Source: Pelagibacteraceae bacterium AG-422-D23 (GTDB taxonomy: Bacteria > Pseudomonadota > Alphaproteobacteria > Pelagibacterales > Pelagibacteraceae). From it: 64,000 bases of DNA. The position numbers and the translations under genes are program-made. The notes beneath the pieces are model-generated. The model searched no databases and had not been told where the DNA came from. It saw only the letters and a program-made list of their open reading frames with translations. How positions within the stretch are numbered: position 1 is the stretch's first letter; each line of letters begins with the position of its first letter. Where the stretch lies: contig QCMQ01000001.1 in NCBI GenBank assembly GCA_003213615.1, positions 62,001-126,000 of the forward strand. The letters run 5' to 3'. This document shows positions 26,804 through 36,231 of the stretch, one piece after another.

Positions 26804-27789
26804 TTGCGAAATCTTTTGAAATAGCAAAAATAAATTTCAACAAAGTAAATAAAATTTTATTTTATGGTAAAAATGAAGGTTTCAAAAAAGAGGTTATAAA
26901 GTCAGTAATTATTAATAAAGATATTTTAATATACGAAGAGAAAGAAATTTTAGAAAATGAAAATTTATTTTTAGAAAATGCATTTTCAAAATCACTATTT
27001 GAAGAAGAAAAATTTATAATTATAAACAGGGCATCTGATAAAATTTTAAATATAATCAAATTGTTAATTGAGAAGAATGTGCAAGATATTAAAATTCTTA
27101 TCAACGCTGGTTCCTTAGATAAAAAATCAAAACTCAGATCTTTTTTTGAAAAAGACAAAGGATGTCTATGTGTTGCATTTTATCCAGACAATGAACAAAC
27201 ACTCTCTAGATTAACTGCTAACTATTTCCACTCTAAGAATATTCCAATTTCACAAGCAAATATTAATCTAATTGTTAATTCCTCTAATGGTGACAGAGAA
27301 ATATTAGTAAATGAGCTACAAAAGATTGAGTATTTTAGTAAAAACGGAAAAAAACTTACCTTAGAAAATATATCCAAAATAATTAATTTAGCTGAAGATC
27401 ACAGCGTTTCAGAATTAATTGACAACTGCTTGGCGAAAAATGAGAAGAAAACAATTAAAATATTAAATGAAAATAATTTTAACAATGAAGATTGTATTTT
27501 AATTACCAGAATATTTTTAAATAAATCTAAAAAAATTTTGATACTTTCAAATGAATTTGAAAAAAATAAAGATATAAATTTAACAATTTCATCAGCTAAA
27601 CCTCCAATTTTTTGGAAAGATAAAGAAATAACCAAACAACAAATTTATGCTTGGAGTCCGAGAAGAATCAAAAAATTAATTTTTAAAATAAATGAGATTG
27701 AGCTTCTGATAAAAAAAAATATCAATAATTCAGTTAACTTAATAACAGATTTTATTTTGGAGCAGTTAAAACCTAAAATTAATAATTAG
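26800..27789 (+). CDS. holA: DNA polymerase III delta subunit
   Basis: Clamp-loader subunit that opens the beta sliding clamp. The 329 residues have the delta-type AAA+ fold: KILFYGKNEGFKKEVIKSVI near the start (a degenerate P-loop region), a middle with SKSLFEEEKFIIINRAS, and the helical collar domain. Sequence conservation is low, as is normal for HolA; the gene order leuS-lptE-holA supports the call. It overlaps lptE by 4 bases and the convergent parB by 11 bases. Confidence 0.9.
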   Translation: MIAKSFEIAKINFNKVNKILFYGKNEGFKKEVIKSVIINKDILIYEEKEILENENLFLENAFSKSLFEEEKFIIINRASDKILNIIKLLIEKNVQDIKILINAGSLDKKSKLRSFFEKDKGCLCVAFYPDNEQTLSRLTANYFHSKNIPISQANINLIVNSSNGDREILVNELQKIEYFSKNGKKLTLENISKIINLAEDHSVSELIDNCLAKNEKKTIKILNENNFNNEDCILITRIFLNKSKKILILSNEFEKNKDINLTISSAKPPIFWKDKEITKQQIYAWSPRRIKKLIFKINEIELLIKKNINNSVNLITDFILEQLKPKINN

Positions 27790-28621
27790 CTTTAATTATA
27801 TCAATAATTTTGTTTAATTGATCCAAGTCTTTATATTCAAAAGATATTTTGCCTTTATTTCTATTACCGTTTTGAATATTTACATTTAAACCAATCTTAT
27901 TAGATATAGAAAGCTCCAAAGCTAGTATGTTGGTATCTTTGACCTTCTTAGATTTTTGTTTTTTCTTTTTAAATAGATTAACAAAATTTTCAGCCTGTCT
28001 AACAGATAGTTTTTTTTCTATAATTTTCTTAGCGACAAAACTTGCATTTTCTAAACCAACCAATACTTTGGCATGACCAGTAGTTAGTTTTTGCAATTCA
28101 ATTAATTTAATAACATCTGACGGGAGATTTAAAATTCTTAATGAATTAGCTATATAGCTTCTGCTCTTTCCAATAAATTTTGAAACTTTTTCTTGATCAT
28201 AAGAAAATTCATCAATAAGACGTTTATAACCTTGTGCTTCTTCTAATGGGTTTAAATCGTGCCTTTGAACATTTTCTACAATTGCAAATTCCAAAGATTT
28301 AAGATCATCTGCTTCAGTTACGACTACTGGAACATTATGAAGTCCTGCTTTTTGAGCTGCAAGCCAACGCCTCTCACCAGCTATAATTTCAAATTTATTA
28401 TTATCCATATTAGATTTTCTGACAATAATTGGCTGAATCATTCCTCTCTCTTTAATAGAGTTTGTTAAATCATTTAAATTGTTTTCGTCAAAATTTTTTC
28501 TTGGTTGATATTTATTAGGAACCAGATCAGTGATCGGCAGCTGATTTTTTTGTGGCTCCACTTTTGTATCACCTATCAATGAGGATAATCCCCGTCCTAA
28601 TCCTTTTTTAATTTTATCCAT
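27779..28621 (-). CDS. parB: Chromosome partitioning protein ParB
   Basis: CTP-dependent clamp that loads at parS and spreads along DNA to segregate origins. The 280 residues show an N-terminal ParA-stimulating stretch (GLGRGLSSLIGD), the CTPase/ParB-N domain with PNKYQPRKNF and GERRWLAAQKAG, the RHDLNPLEEAQGY box, the helix-turn-helix (KVSKFIGKSRSYIANSLRIL) and a C-terminal dimer domain. A perfect parS lies 1.4 kb away in rsmG. The start overlaps the parA stop by one base. Confidence 0.97.
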   Translation of the reverse strand: MDKIKKGLGRGLSSLIGDTKVEPQKNQLPITDLVPNKYQPRKNFDENNLNDLTNSIKERGMIQPIIVRKSNMDNNKFEIIAGERRWLAAQKAGLHNVPVVVTEADDLKSLEFAIVENVQRHDLNPLEEAQGYKRLIDEFSYDQEKVSKFIGKSRSYIANSLRILNLPSDVIKLIELQKLTTGHAKVLVGLENASFVAKKIIEKKLSVRQAENFVNLFKKKKQKSKKVKDTNILALELSISNKIGLNVNIQNGNRNKGKISFEYKDLDQLNKIIDIIKANY

Positions 28622-29415
28622 TAAGTGATGCTCCCTATTGTTGTCTCTTGAAACATAAACTCATCAGTGAAACTGAAGTATGATTTGCTACCAGGACAAG
28701 TTTTATCATAAATCAAAACCGGCACTCCATGTGATGGGGCTTCTGATAATCTAACATTCCTTGGTATAACAGTTGAGTAAACTTTTTCGTTAAAATAATC
28801 TCTAGCTTCTTTCTCTACCTGTGAAGACAGCTTATTTCTTTTATCATACATGGTTAAAAGTATGCCTCTAATTTTTAAATCTGGATTTAAACTTACTTTA
28901 ATCCTTTCAATCGTTTTCATTAGCTGTGTTAAGCCCTCCAATGCAAAAAATTCTGTTTGAAGTGGAACCAGTAAAGAGTTTGAGCATACTAGTGCCATTA
29001 CTGTTAACAGACTGAGTGATGGTGGACAATCGATTAAGACATAATCATAAGATCCTCTAGAATTGTTTAAATATGCGGTTAATTTTACCTTTAATATAAA
29101 AGCTCTATTGCTATCATCAGCAGTTTCTACCTCTAATCCTGAAAGGTCAACATTAGATGTAATAATATCTAAATTATCGAAGCCCGTTTTTTTAATTACC
29201 TCATCTATTCCTTTTGTGCCATTTAATACTCCATAAATTGTATCACTCGAGTTATCCATGTTTGATAAACCAAGACCAGTAGTTGCATTGCCTTGAGGGT
29301 CTAGATCGATTACCAAAATTTTTTTATTAAGTTGCGATAATCCGGCTGCAAGATTTATTACTGTTGTAGTTTTTCCCACCCCACCCTTTTGATTTATAAC
29401 AGAAATAATTTGCAT
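28621..29415 (-). CDS. parA: Chromosome partitioning ATPase ParA
   Basis: Deviant Walker-A ATPase that moves ParB-parS complexes. The 264 residues begin with ISVINQKGGVGKTTTVINLA (residues 4-23), the deviant P-loop with its signature lysine. VIDLDPQGNATTGLG follows near 36-50 and DYVLIDCPPSLSLLT near 123-137. The C-terminus (about the last 25 residues, after PVLIYDKTCPGSKSY) diverges from the usual AYLALAKEFL-like ending but keeps the length. It lies 21 bases downstream of rsmG and overlaps parB by one base. Confidence 0.97.
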   Translation of the reverse strand: MQIISVINQKGGVGKTTTVINLAAGLSQLNKKILVIDLDPQGNATTGLGLSNMDNSSDTIYGVLNGTKGIDEVIKKTGFDNLDIITSNVDLSGLEVETADDSNRAFILKVKLTAYLNNSRGSYDYVLIDCPPSLSLLTVMALVCSNSLLVPLQTEFFALEGLTQLMKTIERIKVSLNPDLKIRGILLTMYDKRNKLSSQVEKEARDYFNEKVYSTVIPRNVRLSEAPSHGVPVLIYDKTCPGSKSYFSFTDEFMFQETTIGSIT

Positions 29416-29436
29416 TTATTATTTTTTAATATCCAT

Positions 29437-30081
29437 TTAATTTTTTTTTTTAATTTTTTTAATATTTATTAAAAATGAGTCTTCACTTGTTAAACTTTGT
29501 TTTTCTACATATTCCATCTCCCAATTTTTTTTGGAATTTTCAAAAATCTTTTTTCCGCTCTTCCCCATAAAAAAAATTAAATTTTTATATTTTGAAAAAT
29601 TTTCATATACTAATTCTAAAACTACTGGCATTGGTTTAAATGCTCTGGACATTATTGTCCCTGTTTCTAAATTTTTTATTTCAAAAATATTTTTTTGAAA
29701 AACCTTTGTGTTTAAATTCAATTTTTTTGAAACTTCTTTTAAAAAATGGCTTTTATGGTAACTTTTTTCATAAAGGTGCACATTCATATTATTTTTCATA
29801 TTTTTTAGTATAATTGCCACGATTATACCGGGCATACCCCCTCCTGAACCTATATCTGTAGTTGTATCTCCATTTAAGTCAACAAAATCAATAATTTGTG
29901 CAGAATCTATTATATGACGATCAATTATTGCCTTTTTAGATGCTGTATTTTGGCTAATTATGTTGATTTTTTTATTTTTTTCAAGAATCATGGATATATA
30001 GTTTTCAAAGTCGAGAAATGTTTCACGTGAAACATTTAAGTGATTGATTCTAGAATAAGAATTTAAAATTTCCTGATCCAT
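29437..30081 (-). CDS. rsmG: 16S rRNA m7G527 methyltransferase RsmG (GidB)
   Basis: SAM-dependent enzyme making 7-methylguanosine at position 527 of 16S rRNA, 214 residues. The SAM-binding loop [15 protein letters not shown] is near 77-91, and RHIIDSAQI upstream is the GidB signature. The start region [13 protein letters not shown] contains the codons that also form the parS site. It overlaps the end of mnmG by 32 bases, so mnmG-rsmG-parA-parB is one tight unit, the classic origin-proximal arrangement in bacteria. Confidence 0.95.
   Translation of the reverse strand: MDQEILNSYSRINHLNVSRETFLDFENYISMILEKNKKINIISQNTASKKAIIDRHIIDSAQIIDFVDLNGDTTTDIGSGGGMPGIIVAIILKNMKNNMNVHLYEKSYHKSHFLKEVSKKLNLNTKVFQKNIFEIKNLETGTIMSRAFKPMPVVLELVYENFSKYKNLIFFMGKSGKKIFENSKKNWEMEYVEKQSLTSEDSFLINIKKIKKKN
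30019..30034. promoter_or_regulatory. parS centromere site inside rsmG
   Basis: The 16-base palindrome TGTTTCACGTGAAACA is identical to the widely conserved bacterial parS consensus. It lies within the first 25 codons of rsmG, encoding part of NVSRETF. It is the loading site for the ParB encoded 1.4 kb downstream. No second copy was noticed in this window. The site is about 7.3 kb from the proposed oriC, the usual spacing in alphaproteobacteria. Confidence 0.97.
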
Positions 30082-31951
30082 TAACTATATGCTTAATAGA
30101 CTTTCTTTTAACATGTGACAACAAAATATATACAGCAGCAGGAGTTATTCCATCAATTCGTAGAGCTTGACCCATTGTTTGGGGCTTTATTGCTTTAAAT
30201 TTAGCTTTTACCTCATTAGACAGACCTGACAGTCCGTCATAATTGATTTTATCTGGAATAATTAGGTTTTCATCCCTTTTAAAGGCTAAAATATCAGCTT
30301 TTTGCTTTTTTAAATATCCACTATAATGAGCGTTAATTTCCACTTGTTCATCAATTTCCTTGCTAAAAAAGGGTATATCAGACCATATTTCCCTAATTTT
30401 ACTCATATTTACGCCTTTTTGAGTTAAAACCTCGCTAGATGATCTCAATATTCCGTCTTTTGCGATTTTTATTCCAAATTTTTCTGCTTTAGATGGTGAA
30501 ATCTTAGACTTGCTCATTTTTAAATTTATTTGACTGATTTGATTAAATTTACTCAAGTATATAGCTTTTCTCACTTCACCTATTAAGCCAATTTCTATTC
30601 CTTTAGCAGTTAATCTTTGATCGGCATTATCAGATCTCAGACTCAATCGATATTCTGCTCTTGATGTAAACATACGGTATGGTTCAGCTACTCCTTTAGT
30701 CACCAAATCATCGATCATTACTCCAATGTAAGCATCAGATCTATCAAGTATGAATGGTTCTAATTTTTTAACAGACAAAGCAGCATTTATTCCCGCTATA
30801 AGACCTTGTGCAGCAGCTTCCTCATAGCCTGTAGTTCCGTTAATTTGACCGGCAAGATAAAGATTGGTTATCTTCTTAGTTTCAAGGGTTAAGAATAGTT
30901 CACGTGGATCTATATAATCATATTCTATTGCATATCCTGGTCTTAATATAGTGACATTCTCTAAACCATTGATATTATTACATATTTCGTTTTGAACATC
31001 AGCTGGAAGCGATGTAGAGATACCATTTGGGTAAATTGTATGATCATTTAGACCTTCTGGTTCTAAAAATATCTGGTGACGAACTTTATCTGCAAATTTT
31101 ACTATCTTATCTTCTATAGATGGACAATATCTTGGTCCCACTCCTTTTATACTACCTGAGTACATAGCACTCTTAGATAAATTCTTTTCTATAATTTTGT
31201 GAACCTTTTCATTAGTGTATGTCATTCGGCACGACACTTGTTTGTTCAAATTTTTTTTTGTTAAGAATGAAAAAAAATAAGGATCGTCATCTGCAAATTG
31301 TTCCTCTAAGTTTTCAAAATTAATTGTTCTTGCATCTAGTCTTGGTGGAGTTCCAGTTTTTAATCTTCCAATTTTAAAATCATATTTTGCCAATTGTTCA
31401 CTTAAACCTGTAGAAGGTTTTTCATCGTATCTTCCAGCAGGAGTTCTTTCATCACCTATATGTATCAAACCATTTAAGAAAGTCCCTGTTGTGAGTATTA
31501 TCTTGTTAGAAAGAACTTTCTTCCCTTCTTTAGTTTCAAATCCACTTATTGAATTTTTATTGAAAATAAACTTTACTACAGGATCTGAAAAAACGCTTAA
31601 ATTACAATAGTTTAGCAATTTTTCTTGCATATATTTACGATATAATGATCTATCTGATTGAGTTCTTGGTCCTCTGACTGCTGGCCCTCTACTTCTATTT
31701 AATAATCTAAATTGTATACCTGATTTGTCTGCTACATCTCCCATAACACCATCAAGGGCATCTATTTCTCTAACCAAATGACCTTTGCCCAAGCCTCCTA
31801 TTGCAGGGTTACAAGACATCTCACCGATCGTTTCTATTTTATGAGTAAATAGGGCAGTATTCACTCCAAGACGAGCAGAAGCTGCTGCAGCTTCACATCC
31901 AGCATGACCACCTCCAATTACAACAACATCAAATGACAAATCATTTTTCAT
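30050..31951 (-). CDS. mnmG: tRNA uridine 5-carboxymethylaminomethyl modification enzyme MnmG (GidA)
   Basis: FAD- and NADH-dependent partner of MnmE that modifies the wobble uridine of certain tRNAs. The 633 residues contain the FAD-binding [21 protein letters not shown] at the N-terminus (about 9-29), [21 protein letters not shown] near 46-66, [12 protein letters not shown] near 195, and the [16 protein letters not shown] segment near 372. Length and motifs are standard. It overlaps rsmG and lies 117 bases downstream of mnmE, its functional partner; that spacer is discussed separately. Confidence 0.97.
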   Translation of the reverse strand: MKNDLSFDVVVIGGGHAGCEAAAASARLGVNTALFTHKIETIGEMSCNPAIGGLGKGHLVREIDALDGVMGDVADKSGIQFRLLNRSRGPAVRGPRTQSDRSLYRKYMQEKLLNYCNLSVFSDPVVKFIFNKNSISGFETKEGKKVLSNKIILTTGTFLNGLIHIGDERTPAGRYDEKPSTGLSEQLAKYDFKIGRLKTGTPPRLDARTINFENLEEQFADDDPYFFSFLTKKNLNKQVSCRMTYTNEKVHKIIEKNLSKSAMYSGSIKGVGPRYCPSIEDKIVKFADKVRHQIFLEPEGLNDHTIYPNGISTSLPADVQNEICNNINGLENVTILRPGYAIEYDYIDPRELFLTLETKKITNLYLAGQINGTTGYEEAAAQGLIAGINAALSVKKLEPFILDRSDAYIGVMIDDLVTKGVAEPYRMFTSRAEYRLSLRSDNADQRLTAKGIEIGLIGEVRKAIYLSKFNQISQINLKMSKSKISPSKAEKFGIKIAKDGILRSSSEVLTQKGVNMSKIREIWSDIPFFSKEIDEQVEINAHYSGYLKKQKADILAFKRDENLIIPDKINYDGLSGLSNEVKAKFKAIKPQTMGQALRIDGITPAAVYILLSHVKRKSIKHIVNGSGNFKFLF

Positions 31952-31975
31952 AATCCAAATCTATATGTGATTATA

Positions 31976-32014
31976 TAATTTACAAGATAGGCTTAATTTT
32001 TTGTAAATTAGCCT
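31976..32014 (-). other. Competing inverted repeats in the mnmG leader
   Basis: The mnmE-mnmG spacer contains two overlapping inverted repeats. One is perfect over 10 bases: TAATTTACAA (31976-31985) with TTGTAAATTA (32001-32010). The other pairs AGGCTTAATTT (31989-31999) with AAATTAGCCT (32005-32014) with one bulged base. They share bases, so only one can form at a time in a minus-strand transcript, 25-63 bases before the mnmG start. No T-run follows, so neither is a standard terminator. AT-rich sequence makes chance repeats fairly likely. Confidence 0.35.
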
Positions 32015-32068
32015 TATTTATCAACGTTTTTAGGTAAAAAAATGCAAAAATAACAGCAAAATGAAGTA

Positions 32069-33400
32069 TTATTTGCCGATACAAAAATCATTGAAAATGC
32101 TACCTAATATCTCTTCTACGTCAACTTTTCCAACAATCATGCCTAAATGTCTAGTAGCTAATCTTAAATCTTCTGAAGCTTTATCAAAATCTTGGGTTTC
32201 TTTTTTTTGATTAAAGTTATTTAGATGATCCAAACACTGTTGCAGATGTTGCCTGTGTCTCTCTCTTGTAATTAAAATATCATCACTCGTAAGAAATTTA
32301 TTTTTTAAATTATTTTTTATTTTTAATATTAACTCTTCTATATTTTTATTTTCTTTAATTGAAATTAAAACATGATTTGTTTTTTTAATTTTTGAATCAA
32401 TATCTTTTTCTAAAAGATCAGACTTATTTATAACTAAAATTGCATTCTCATCTAATAAACCCTTCAAAACATCAGTAAAATCAAGGCTTTTTGAATCTAC
32501 CACAACAAGCTTCAAATCTGCTTCTTCAGCTCTATTTAGAGATAATTTAATTCCTTTTTTTTCTATCTCATCTTTAGAATCTCTTATTCCGGCTGTATCA
32601 GAAATTATAACTGGATAACCATCTATATTTAAATGGGTTTCAATCACGTCTCTAGTTGTGCCTGCAATTTCAGACACGATTGCAACATCACGATTAGATA
32701 AATGATTCATCAAGCTAGATTTACCGGCATTAGTTGGTCCCAGGATAGCAATTTTAAAACCTTCTCTAATTCTTTCCCCAACTTTTTGGTCGTTTAATAT
32801 TTTTTTTATTTTACTTATTACTTCATCTGAATTATTTTTGATTTCATCTAAAATATTATTAGGCAGATCTTCCTCTGGAAAATCAATTTTCGCCTCAACA
32901 TGTGATAAAATTTTTAAAAGTTTTTCTCTAAGAAAATTAAATTGATCAGATGATTTTCCATTCATGATTTTGATTGCTTGTTGTCTTTGAATTTCTGTTT
33001 CTGAGGAAATCAAATCAGCAATACTTTCTGCTTTAAGTAAATTTATTTTTCCATTTTGAAATGCTAATTTTGTAAATTCACCTGGTTCGGCCAATCTACA
33101 ATTTTCTATTTTGGAAAGGGAGGAGTGCAGGGCACCAACAACAGCTTTGCTACCATGAACCTGTATCTCAGCCATATCTTCACCTGTATAGCTCTCAGGC
33201 CCAGGAAACCAAAGGATTAGTCCCTCATCAATCAGCTCAGAAGTATTGATTTTGTTGATTTTTCTTAATGTTGCTACTCTCGGCTTTGGTGGCTCCTTGC
33301 CAGTTAAAAGCTTAATTACTTTTGAGGTATCTTGTCCTGAAAGTCTTATAACAGCCACTCCTGATATACCCGGACCACTCGATAAAGCATAAATTGTCAT
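32069..33400 (-). CDS. mnmE: tRNA modification GTPase MnmE (TrmE)
   Basis: GTPase that works with MnmG on wobble uridine modification. The 443 residues comprise the formyl-THF-binding N-terminal domain (start IYALSSGPGISGVAVIRLSG), a helical domain interrupted by the G domain with GPTNAGKSSLMN near 223, DTAGIRD and NKSD motifs, and the C-terminal FCIGK, whose cysteine is part of the family signature. The organisation mnmE-mnmG-rsmG-parA-parB is kept. It follows rho after a 62-base spacer without evident features. Confidence 0.97.
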   Translation of the reverse strand: MTIYALSSGPGISGVAVIRLSGQDTSKVIKLLTGKEPPKPRVATLRKINKINTSELIDEGLILWFPGPESYTGEDMAEIQVHGSKAVVGALHSSLSKIENCRLAEPGEFTKLAFQNGKINLLKAESIADLISSETEIQRQQAIKIMNGKSSDQFNFLREKLLKILSHVEAKIDFPEEDLPNNILDEIKNNSDEVISKIKKILNDQKVGERIREGFKIAILGPTNAGKSSLMNHLSNRDVAIVSEIAGTTRDVIETHLNIDGYPVIISDTAGIRDSKDEIEKKGIKLSLNRAEEADLKLVVVDSKSLDFTDVLKGLLDENAILVINKSDLLEKDIDSKIKKTNHVLISIKENKNIEELILKIKNNLKNKFLTSDDILITRERHRQHLQQCLDHLNNFNQKKETQDFDKASEDLRLATRHLGMIVGKVDVEEILGSIFNDFCIGK

Positions 33401-33462
33401 TCAAAGATTATATCTTCAAATTTATGTCTCTGTAAAACTTAAAATTGTAATGAAAAATTCTT

Positions 33463-34731
33463 TTAAGCTGGTTTATTCATTGAGTTAAAAAACTCAGCAT
33501 TATTTTTTGTGTCTTTTAATTTTGAGTTAATAAACTCTATGGCATCCATAGTTCCCATTGGAGCAATTATTCTTCTTAGCACGTTCATTTTTTGTAAATC
33601 ATTTTTATCAAACAGCAGCTCCTCTCTTCTTGTGCCAGATTTTGTTATGTCAATGGCTGGGTAAATTCTCTTATCTGCAATTTTTCTATCCAATATTGTT
33701 TCGCTGTTACCTGTTCCTTTAAATTCCTCAAAAATTACTTCATCCATTCTGCTTCCTGTATCAATTAAAGCTGTAGAGATAATTGTTAATGAACCACCTT
33801 CTTCAATGTTTCTTGCAGCACCAAAAAATCTTTTGGGCCTTTGAAGTGCATTTGCGTCAACACCTCCTGTTAAAACTTTACCCGAGCTAGGTATTACCGC
33901 ATTATACGCTCTTCCTAATCTTGTTATAGAGTCTAATAATATAATAACATCTTTTTTGTGTTCAGTTAGTCTTTTTGCTTTTTCAATGACCATTTCAGCT
34001 ACTGCCACGTGCCTTTGAGCTGGTTCATCGAAAGTAGAGCTAATTACTTCACCTTTTACAGTTCTTTGCATATCTGTTACTTCCTCTGGACGTTCATCAA
34101 TTAAGAGTACCATAAGATAACATTCTGGATAATTTTTAGCTATTGAGTTTGCAATACTTTGTAAAATCATTGTTTTTCCAGCTTTGGGTGGAGAAATAAT
34201 TATAGATCTTTGTCCTTTACCGATTGGGCTAACTAGGTCAATAAGTCTTGGGGTTAAATCCGGTTTTTTTTCAACTTTTGTGGTTTCAACTTCCATCACT
34301 AATTGTTTGTCTGGATATAGGGGAGTCAAGTTGTCAAATGCAATTTTGTGTCTTGCTTTTTCTGGTTCCTCAAAATTTATTTTACTAACCTGTAATAATG
34401 CAAAATATCTTTCACCCTCTTTGGGAGCCCTTACTGGTCCTTCAACTGTATCTCCTGTTCTTAAACCAAATTTTCTAATTTGACTTGGACTCACATAAAT
34501 ATCATCTGGTCCTGGTAAATAATTTGATTCCATTGCTCTAAGAAAACCAAAGCCGTCTTGTAATAATTGTAAAACACCCACGCCAGTAATTTCCTCTTTT
34601 TCAGCAACCTTCTTAAGAATTGCAAAAAGTATTTCCTGTTTCCTTAGTGTGCTGGCATTTTCAATACCAAGCTCTTCTGCTTGAGTAATAAGCTGTTCAG
34701 ATGATTTTAATTTTAATTCTTGAATATTCAT
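33463..34731 (-). CDS. rho: Transcription termination factor Rho
   Basis: Hexameric RNA helicase that ends transcription at unstructured sites. The 422 residues have the RNA-binding cold-shock-like domain ([15 protein letters not shown] near 52-66), the Walker A loop PPKAGKTM near 180, Walker [18 protein letters not shown] and the Q/R loops. It appears complete and normal. With almost no intrinsic terminators in this compact genome, Rho is probably the main way transcripts end here (inference). It lies downstream of hemJ after 66 bases that may hold a promoter. Confidence 0.97.
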   Translation of the reverse strand: MNIQELKLKSSEQLITQAEELGIENASTLRKQEILFAILKKVAEKEEITGVGVLQLLQDGFGFLRAMESNYLPGPDDIYVSPSQIRKFGLRTGDTVEGPVRAPKEGERYFALLQVSKINFEEPEKARHKIAFDNLTPLYPDKQLVMEVETTKVEKKPDLTPRLIDLVSPIGKGQRSIIISPPKAGKTMILQSIANSIAKNYPECYLMVLLIDERPEEVTDMQRTVKGEVISSTFDEPAQRHVAVAEMVIEKAKRLTEHKKDVIILLDSITRLGRAYNAVIPSSGKVLTGGVDANALQRPKRFFGAARNIEEGGSLTIISTALIDTGSRMDEVIFEEFKGTGNSETILDRKIADKRIYPAIDITKSGTRREELLFDKNDLQKMNVLRRIIAPMGTMDAIEFINSKLKDTKNNAEFFNSMNKPA

Positions 34732-34767
34732 GATTTTTTTTTAGATAAGGACTTATTAGATGGTATT

Positions 34768-34795
34768 AATATATATACTACTGTTGTTATTTCAA
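34768..34795 (-). promoter_or_regulatory. Possible sigma-70 promoter of rho
   Basis: On the minus strand TTGAAA (34795-34790) is followed after 16 bases by TATATT (34773-34768), giving a start site about 30 bases before the rho ATG. The match is reasonable, but TA-rich hexamers are frequent in this genome, so the call is tentative. Confidence 0.35.
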
Positions 34796-34797
34796 CC

Positions 34798-35232
34798 CTA
34801 GATTGGCTTAAAAATAGCTAAAAATACAACAATAATTAAGATAACCGTGGGTATTTCATTAATAATTCTAAAGAATTTTGCAGATCTTGTGTTTGTAGAA
34901 TTTTTTAGAGTAACAAGACATTTACCCAAATAATCATTGTAAGCTGATAACAAAATTATTAGGACAATTTTTATCTGAAACCATAATTGAGAAAAAATAT
35001 CTATTCCATTGAGATAAATTAATACTAATCCAAAAACCCAAGTAAAAATCATTGCAGGGCGCATAATGTAGTAAAATAACCTTCTTTCCATAACTTCAAA
35101 AATATCTGTTGCTTCTTTTTTCTCTTTATTTTCAACATGGTAAACAAAAATTCTAGGAAGATACAAAAGACCAGCCATCCAAGAAATAAGTGCAATCAAA
35201 TGCAAAGATTTAAATAATAAATACGAATTCAT
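34798..35232 (-). CDS. hemJ: Protoporphyrinogen oxidase HemJ
   Basis: Small membrane protein (144 residues, four hydrophobic helices) of the HemJ/UPF0093 family, which oxidises protoporphyrinogen IX to protoporphyrin IX, the step before ferrochelatase. The start YLLFKSLHLIALISWMAGLLYLPR has the conserved histidine and the WMAGLLYLPR signature; YIMRPAMIFTW and a lysine/arginine-rich loop follow. Lying 3 bases after hemH and close to hemE, it completes the last heme steps in one operon. Confidence 0.93.
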   Translation of the reverse strand: MNSYLLFKSLHLIALISWMAGLLYLPRIFVYHVENKEKKEATDIFEVMERRLFYYIMRPAMIFTWVFGLVLIYLNGIDIFSQLWFQIKIVLIILLSAYNDYLGKCLVTLKNSTNTRSAKFFRIINEIPTVILIIVVFLAIFKPI

Positions 35233-35235
35233 ACA

Positions 35236-36231
35236 TCAAATATTTCTTTCAATTAAGGATTTTAATAAAAGGATATGATCATCATTATCATTTAAACAAG
35301 GAACCATATCAAAATTTTCTCCTCCGGCACTAATAAAACTCTCTTTACCCTGAATTAAAATTTCCTCCAAAGTCTCAACGCAGTCAGATGAAAAACCTGG
35401 ACAAATTGTAAGAACATTTTTGACTCCTTCTTTAGGTAAGTTTTCTAGAGTCTTGTCAGTATATGGTTGAAGCCATTCTTGTGGACCAAATCTAGATTGA
35501 AATGTAGTTTTAATTTTAATTGAACTAAATTTTTCTGAAATAAGTCTTGTCGTTTTATGACAATAACAATGATAAGGATCACCTTTATCAAAATATTTTT
35601 TTGGTATGCCATGATAAGAGGCTATAATTAGATCTGGCCTCCAACTTATTTCGTTAAGTTTTTTGTTAATGGAATTAACGAGCGCATCAACATAAAGAGA
35701 GTCAGATTCGTAATGTGGTATTATTTTTAAAGAGGGTTGCCATCTCATTTTCATTAGAGTTCTATAAACTTCATCACAGACAGTTGCTGTTGTGGCAGCA
35801 GCATACTGTGGATAAAGAGGAAGTATGACTAAATTTTCACAGCCCATTTCGTGTAATTTATGAATCTTGCTTTTAATACTGGGATTTCCATATCTCATTG
35901 CAAAATCTATAATGATATTTTCTTTAGAAATTGAGTTTGAAATTTTTTCACTTTGCTTTTTTGTATAATAGAGAAGTGGAGACATGTTTTTATCTTTCAT
36001 CCATATCTCCTTATAGGCTTTTGCTGTTTTAGAGGGCCTAAAATTTAAAATAAAAACATTTAAAATTATTTGCCAAATCACAGGATTTACTTCGATAACC
36101 CTTCTATCAGAAAGAAACTCTCTTAAATATTTTCTTATATCAAGCCAACTAGTAGAGTCGGGTGTTCCTAAGTTAATTATCAGAACGCCGGTTTTGCCAA
36201 ACTTTACAGGGGGATGATTATTTTCAATCAT
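35236..36231 (-). CDS. hemH: Ferrochelatase
   Basis: Inserts iron into protoporphyrin IX to make heme. The 331 residues contain GVLIINLGTPDS at the N-terminus (about 15-26), LSDRRVIEVNP near 40, LPLYPQYAAATTAT near 136 and IASYHGIPKKYFDKGDPYHC near 204, where the histidine is the catalytic metal ligand, then QSRFGPQEWLQPYT near 246. The start overlaps the hemE stop by 4 bases, so translation is coupled. Confidence 0.96.
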   Translation of the reverse strand: MIENNHPPVKFGKTGVLIINLGTPDSTSWLDIRKYLREFLSDRRVIEVNPVIWQIILNVFILNFRPSKTAKAYKEIWMKDKNMSPLLYYTKKQSEKISNSISKENIIIDFAMRYGNPSIKSKIHKLHEMGCENLVILPLYPQYAAATTATVCDEVYRTLMKMRWQPSLKIIPHYESDSLYVDALVNSINKKLNEISWRPDLIIASYHGIPKKYFDKGDPYHCYCHKTTRLISEKFSSIKIKTTFQSRFGPQEWLQPYTDKTLENLPKEGVKNVLTICPGFSSDCVETLEEILIQGKESFISAGGENFDMVPCLNDNDDHILLLKSLIERNI

